From Verrucomicrobiaceae bacterium (GTDB lineage: Bacteria; Verrucomicrobiota; Verrucomicrobiia; Verrucomicrobiales; Verrucomicrobiaceae), in the NCBI GenBank assembly GCA_015075365.1, contig JABTUN010000001.1:1-64000 (forward strand): DNA of 64,000 nucleotides. Reading direction: 5' to 3'. Of the stretch, positions 62,901 through 64,000 are shown piece after piece. Within the stretch, counting starts at the first letter, position 1. Each line of letters begins with the position of its first letter. The notes beneath the pieces were generated by a model. It searched no databases. It saw only the letters and a list, made by a program, of their open reading frames with translations, and had not been told where the DNA came from. Both the position numbers and the translations under genes were made by a program.

Positions 62901-64000
62901 CATTCGTGGTGGCCGCGCTGTTGTAAATGAGCGCCTCACCTGCCCCGCCCAAACCGAAGTTCAAGCTCATGGTGGGAACGGAGCCGGACACAAGGGGATT
63001 GATGGTGCCGCCGAGGAGGATCAAGCCGCCGCTGGTCATGGTCAGCGTGTCATTGGCTCCGGACGGACTGATGTTCTGGTTGGAGCGCAGGGCATAGACC
63101 GTGGGATCATCGGCGAGGGTTTTGGCGGCCGTGGTGAGGTCCGCGATGTCTCCAGCGACAAGTCCACCTGCGCTCAGGGCACCGGAAACCACCTTGTTAT
63201 AGCCCAGCAGGCCCGCGCCAGGCGTGGTGCTGCTGATCAGAGGCTGGAAGCCGCTGCCGGAGCCGGTGGGGTCATAGCCCACAAAGCTTGCCGTGGTGCG
63301 GTCGATGATCCAAGGTGCCACGATGCCGGTGTTGGTGACACCGGAGCCGTTGGAGGTGGTGCCACCACCTGCGATGGCCGCACCGGCGATCGTGCTGGCC
63401 GTGATCCGTTCAAAAGAAAGCGGGGTGGTGATGTTGTTGCCCAGGAAGCCGCTGTTGTAGGCCAGGGTGAGCACCCCGCGCTCCGCGCGTGAGATGTCAC
63501 CCACATTGAGCTGGGCGGAGGAGGCAGTCGAGTTGCGGAACACCTGGAGCTGGCCGCCCTTGCGCGCCGTGATGTTACCGATGGTCTCGGAGCTTTGCAG
63601 GTTGGCAGCACCATTATAAATGAAAATACCACCATTGAGGTCCAGCGGAACGGCATCTCCCCAGCGTCCCTGATCTCCTGCTCCAAGGAACACAAGACCG
63701 TTGGTCCCTTCCGCGTCATGCAGACGGACCACGCCGCCAGGACGGAGGTTGATCGTATTGGTGGCCAGAGCCGTGTTCGCGTTCCAGAGCGAGCCTTGGG
63801 CACCGCGCACGCGCAATTCCCCATACACTTCGACAGCGCCGCTTCCCATCGGCGTCTCGCCGGTGGCTCGACCGCCCGTTTCAATGTACAAGCTGGCCCC
63901 GGAGGCGATCTGGGTGCCGCCGGTGAAATCGTTCGAGTTGCGGATCACGAGGACGTTGCCGCCGTTGACGGCTGTGCCAACCACCATGTTCCGGCGGTTG
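50911..64000 (-). CDS. Giant PATR-repeat secreted protein with PEP-CTERM anchor (N-terminus outside window)
   Basis: More than 4,360 continuous codons, open through the right edge, so the start lies outside. The chain is built of autotransporter-associated beta-strand repeats. Examples are VEKFGNGAITFLNETNNYAG (~62.3 kb), LIKRGAQQVALRGNNTYQGY (~61.2 kb), FTKSGNGILILNGHGSYTGG (~58.8 kb), LAKVGYDTVILSAQNTYNGT (~52.1 kb) and LTKTGAATMTLHNANTYTGA (~51.8 kb). These predict a very long right-handed beta-helix. There is no autotransporter barrel; instead it ends VPEPSRALLVLLGLLG plus RRRR, a PEP-CTERM sorting signal, so it is likely processed by an exosortase and displayed or released outside the cell. 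Almost no cysteine or charged catalytic cluster is visible; adhesion or sheath formation is the likely role. A terminator follows at 50833. Confidence 0.9.
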   Translation of the reverse strand, partial: NRRNMVVGTAVNGGNVLVIRNSNDFTGGTQIASGASLYIETGGRATGETPMGSGAVEVYGELRVRGAQGSLWNANTALATNTINLRPGGVVRLHDAEGTNGLVFLGAGDQGRWGDAVPLDLNGGIFIYNGAANLQSSETIGNITARKGGQLQVFRNSTASSAQLNVGDISRAERGVLTLAYNSGFLGNNITTPLSFERITASTIAGAAIAGGGTTSNGSGVTNTGIVAPWIIDRTTASFVGYDPTGSGSGFQPLISSTTPGAGLLGYNKVVSGALSAGGLVAGDIADLTTAAKTLADDPTVYALRSNQNISPSGANDTLTMTSGGLILLGGTINPLVSGSVPTMSLNFGLGGAGEALIYNSAATTNVYAQINAAGGLTKFGPNQLNLLSINPGIGGDVVINEGTLFARLPFSGSGTPVGQVFNSQDVILNAGALVLEPFIANAAGTASEIASSVRAQALFDSDIYVRGSATLGNNGQGQYARIADLTVANSAGSATMNSNGVIHLVLQSGLWVRGTTTLAPEAKINGTFNGFSQSTFEGQVTGTGAVEKFGNGAITFLNETNNYAGGTIVWGTTNATAVSTVASALRGPGTPFSTGDIQIQPGGLLRIADNANIASNAVYLRSDGYGLGGIGIGHNGVLPAIITTGTPTAGQIKVESTGPFDGVLSLDYGYYSQTLNPASIGNGNWWIGNSQQAEAFYFNNTLGASANGKYLLGGGGNQSGVNYGSVLVSGGRTTLFTNLFTGGTANQVRIEIGAQTGDFAWNSPSFVNGNSGFVTMATANPGLVGDVRVNTNTTFSLGNNFALGLGRLVFNGGGIRYDFGPNNYITSSITLDNDVVLQGDWFTTSGNELVLNGNVAMSDVLTAGATRIWNLTGSGAMAVGLTAGSNSNGVISGAAGSNLIKRGAQQVALRGNNTYQGYTQIDRGEIVVVGNVLPNQNGPLGNSDSPITLGVESANNAGILGIGGRFTVGRDIMVVAAPGTGLNLIRALTNEAATLTGGVSVATGGILTLGAVSGSNGTGSGGRLDIMGAISGAGAVTFGTTAAATSYGGTVGLLGNSNGYAINTYTGGSTFNSTRVEIGGDTLFSGPANNPVIISGPFGTGAMTWTSGEAGNGASFLAVGGARTIVNAFNATSSDSNAIFKFMGNEALTFTRNWDLHSGGTLRNRTLQVNNPYQPVTFSGNFSDSGAQGQNLLKTGSGLLILTGTNTQANTLTTDTNYGTSLFIDDGIVRVNGDAALGDSTTLAAGGSHLAGPADVQIRGGYLSIATGFTTARQIALATNSNGGIDVASGQTLTLTTQTRGAFGIRKVGPGTLALNNSANTLTALTLGGAQQLNPNVGFFSHTGGVVSTTATTGTPFVTTGTSTVTVNSGALSLIGSAGAQSISVPRFIYGASGGVMLDKSTNTTVLTASEAAATAFQRGNTFNSVSYGTLTIMPSALVNLGTGGEQFLISNAAAQPANTALTGGDILSVPSVFVALAGAGQDADFARYDATNGFMAHSVTTVSTLGTSAATNVADIPAADIVGAAPNDIIDIAAVRLAANATSFDGSQTLRINRGGLIFNGATAPVLAVNTLFGTGTGASLTEALVYVRDGQSGASIISGNVSARDFTKTGAGILELSGTANILNSNATRLPVLSVQNGIFRFASAGAQFTNERRPASTTDLTAHYVLNVNEAGIFDLNGITTRVGGLVGNGTVTSGIAGAVTFTSQNGFGVDTTFSGSITDGAGVVGFTKSGNGILILNGHGSYTGGTVIQGGRVTNGTGVQANATAGVLGRLEANTVTALGNGPITLAGGDLRLNGAALLDGPQTTNDVIDGIDVLRWGGVNGYNVTVAATAYSNGVALPSNYTSVLRAASQNASIGSLTINAPQLTLTEGLVMVSGTSTFSLANTVLRTAGGRLFLQGQINAGTNTITKIGTNDVVVSHTDPATQSSVGLWKVYGGILNARSADGAANPLGSNPVVEINGGTTNYGLLLTTDGDGTASSERVTTYANTLVRFGSPLAVSSNEFVMSSNGRLAVDRILGTNDDKTVVVGGLEIRGALGAPSTLFINGNAANIWVEGGTNFERDWNIEINPSLNTGVTLNGVVSGNGSINRKSFSGSLFFNAVNTYTGGTFFTGGGRNLFGSLEGNQVTLSNTAQLGLGHIFLGPLATFQVNDLGNLRAGQNTYVGSNLSYAAIYSLATDASLDAVRLRSAGLGGLQPSSTDYFLNTINPSAAVLALGTIYTQTLDMRTLGDGMWFLGSSTNMVGANGSYDAATLAAGRGDVYRLGAGGATLFLGSNGNANVLTDVDASKSTSLIVGAPMTVQNGSTWNGGAGTVVLLQNQDFTGATTINRNSTLDFRGTLTTSGIETYGVLNVSGEAGTFINPNTSTNIPVTLRPGSTLRFDNTTAGVLPVTATQGRWADATMLDMSNSILRLQGNPAVEVVETVGDINSNTGTNQIQVVRGVIGRGTELRTPAINLNGSSTVQFIHNGSQLGSDERVIITGAAPTVTNGMVDPRMVSASDVQFVTYNGNTGFTIAGFDRVQAGATLASTVTATANRTLFSGAVVLNAGVDFETYALRLDGNVTLGTAADNTAQIVIGSGGLISNGTRSITAGVVAGSIATPVDLVLYNNGTTTFGDFANPNTAAQIVATNIVKFGGGTLQFLGNNAGFTGDIRIQQGAVTLNYRNTADVSTAVTTTIGGSGGNIIFEGAGTVLNLLAGTDGTGVNFTGPSVSFNNSIILGDYVPVATIFTDRSAGTTGTSQNKTIILTGGITFGQSNGDIGQLLRIDGRNGFDLQVNGTVTLNGRSAISVENAYTGTASDALFDGQVTGTGTLIKGPADSKGRELTLRNVTSLNNWTDGTVLQGGTLRIFAKAPNVAANASTDLTFGGISTGDITLMQGLLDLRVDSDIGAAADTNLERIIYADTGTQGPNVLLNGSTQINVDRTGLVAAGTTKQIVLGNLTMGAQWLTVTGGNSYSLEFGGTTTLLGNPYFNNSADLTLNGAINTDGGGVIFNKTNTATLWINSANPTLAANTYINAGLLAFGNRLTGSTTANLGAGDIFINPGAQIQVRGTANVNTGLGQEVVLTGTQYAPAIIRTTFSITQAQLQAMVRSTTPATNQTNTLSIETTQSSPIDMSSVANGRLYLSASGDRTYNAASIAPGLANLPDAVIGGTSTNPVYRFSHQSGQTLTINLSAGGIGNLGGVTPTDVQIGSQAILGPNGNLGSNGFVYFQDQNSYTGQTVVSRFTTLRFNVGMATGDTAGPLGANASSRIDVYGGLRFEGSTGNLFQNGSTTTHFYNNVNFHPLSTLTFQDMTATGGGANRWGDTVGVNLDGSAIVAEAANNADNNAETIGSVIFDRGSRIQLTQEGTGDAFLTAASVTRASTSAGAGTGRGTLVFTPSNTATFGAAATAAVAQTQFISTAPISSVGAASAVSGMLPGYYMESNGNRFVKNGANGITPVVDGDMVAMPTGAGVGNEVVNITAATTMGSFETSIFALRGGAFTLNSPTGANNDATIILTGSGADVGGVASFGAFVINPNLKFGTTGTNEALFYTGSTLTVNGNITAGSITKFGVGGTLVISNDQSDAARGAGNGYQGGWVVNEGNLQFGQFGAAGNAHANNTIVLNGAQAGSAQLNLRAPNPADSMLNYTYTSGRIYAVDFATIDWDPGADDRVHTIADIEIQQSGGIGNAPANGTLDAYLRIANNRNRSILAAGTLTVTNNAILNVDTTAGVANSQGGSTNGAYLSNSISSGMSVASLVGANRLTKWGDGTLYVRGDSSSTFSGPMVIDQGAVFVTHNGSLGTGALTVNRYGVLEVGVANFAPTNSSVTYNEGSLERWSVDNARSGSLNLGPATLQIAANQPTTSASITLNGGGIQAYQRGDDLSGAQFSGAQFSGGVLRTVNPNVTFTLAGDSFIGDRYYEGANGLDSGKQTHDNRPIEEVLASGALLEIQGVISGSGGLAKVGYDTVILSAQNTYNGTTLVAGGKLMIGTDNALPTGGTVSTTANGVLDLNGQNQTVGTLTNVVPATTVNSTSGFITNSGTADRTLTVGNGVVSNFAYAGVIQHNVALTKTGAATMTLHNANTYTGATHVAEGTLALGANGSFNDTPWINVQGAAAILDVSAKVGGYTFDGRVSGGGTDAAGTTYGTVVNAAKVNGSLIIGDHVGEVSRIGSIAPGANSVAGSIATAGDQIGHMYFNNDLTISGQLAGTATNAVDRVQMQVSTPTVNAYDLGAFDQTAAWLVTNAATYLNGSAGNLAGHDYINAVGTLTINQYGRVVVTDLVGGNIAGGSVFNLMDWGTLTNNGFTVNGAQYGGSGDGSFDLDLPVLTNGNLWDTSLWISHGVVFVVPEPSRALLVLLGLLGLMLRRRRETV

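Noticed and set aside
59971..63492. Plus-strand open frame of 1,173 codons within the giant gene region
   Set aside because: It is exactly antisense to the repeat protein, has no recognisable domain and reflects the codon bias of the repeats (as do others at 51007-52488 and 56587-58437).
1..64000. tRNA and rRNA genes
   Set aside because: No cloverleaf with TTCGANNC-type T-loop or rRNA-like stretch was recognised by eye; a covariance search would be decisive.

Overview
The window looks like a chromosomal segment from a member of the Verrucomicrobiota, probably close to Prosthecobacter/Verrucomicrobiaceae. Three things suggest this: a giant secreted protein built of autotransporter-associated beta-strand repeats and ending in a PEP-CTERM signal; a mix of arginine, polyamine and maltodextrin genes; and several families of short dispersed inverted repeats that run into gene ends, as in many verrucomicrobial and planctomycete genomes. 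No rRNA, tRNA or CRISPR array was recognised.

Layout. 1-1.7 kb: pyrG, whose distal two-thirds has visibly different base and codon use from its start (possible assembly or recombination chimera). 1.8-6.5 kb: an accessory island in which a two-gene type II restriction-modification system occupies the place of the missing centre of an MmeI-like restriction-methylation gene. It is followed by a damaged zinc-ribbon gene and a 14-copy, 21-bp GC-rich tandem repeat. 6.7-9.2 kb: PrsW-like protease, small membrane protein and GNAT acetyltransferase. 9.3-13 kb: secreted low-complexity protein, SufE-like protein, rpsT with a clear promoter and terminator, exported TIM-barrel protein and a small protein. 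13-19.4 kb: nspC and an operon malQ / MFS transporter / exported GH13 enzyme. 19.5-21.1 kb: YaeQ-like and CHAD-domain proteins.

21.1-27.9 kb: arginine operon argC-J-B-D-F plus murI, interrupted between argB and argD by a RelE-type toxin-antitoxin pair. 28-31.7 kb: a ClpX-like AAA+ protein without the zinc domain, a membrane protein with a catalytically degenerate cyclase domain, and recR. 31.7-44.8 kb: DEAD-box-type helicase, araD, two large exported proteins, carA, pheA, scpB, a beta-propeller protein, a membrane-anchored coiled-coil protein and a lipoprotein. 44.8-48.4 kb: ParA-like ATPase with an overlapping partner, metF and a ROK sugar kinase. 48.5-50.4 kb: kup with a structured leader. 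50.9-64 kb: one continuous reading frame for the giant repeat protein, whose N-terminus lies beyond the right edge.

Themes: arginine, pyrimidine, phenylalanine, one-carbon and polyamine synthesis; alpha-glucan use; and repeat elements that supply coding sequence (a signal peptide at 16.1 kb, a C-terminus at 39.4 kb, in-frame insertions at 5.4 and 5.7 kb).
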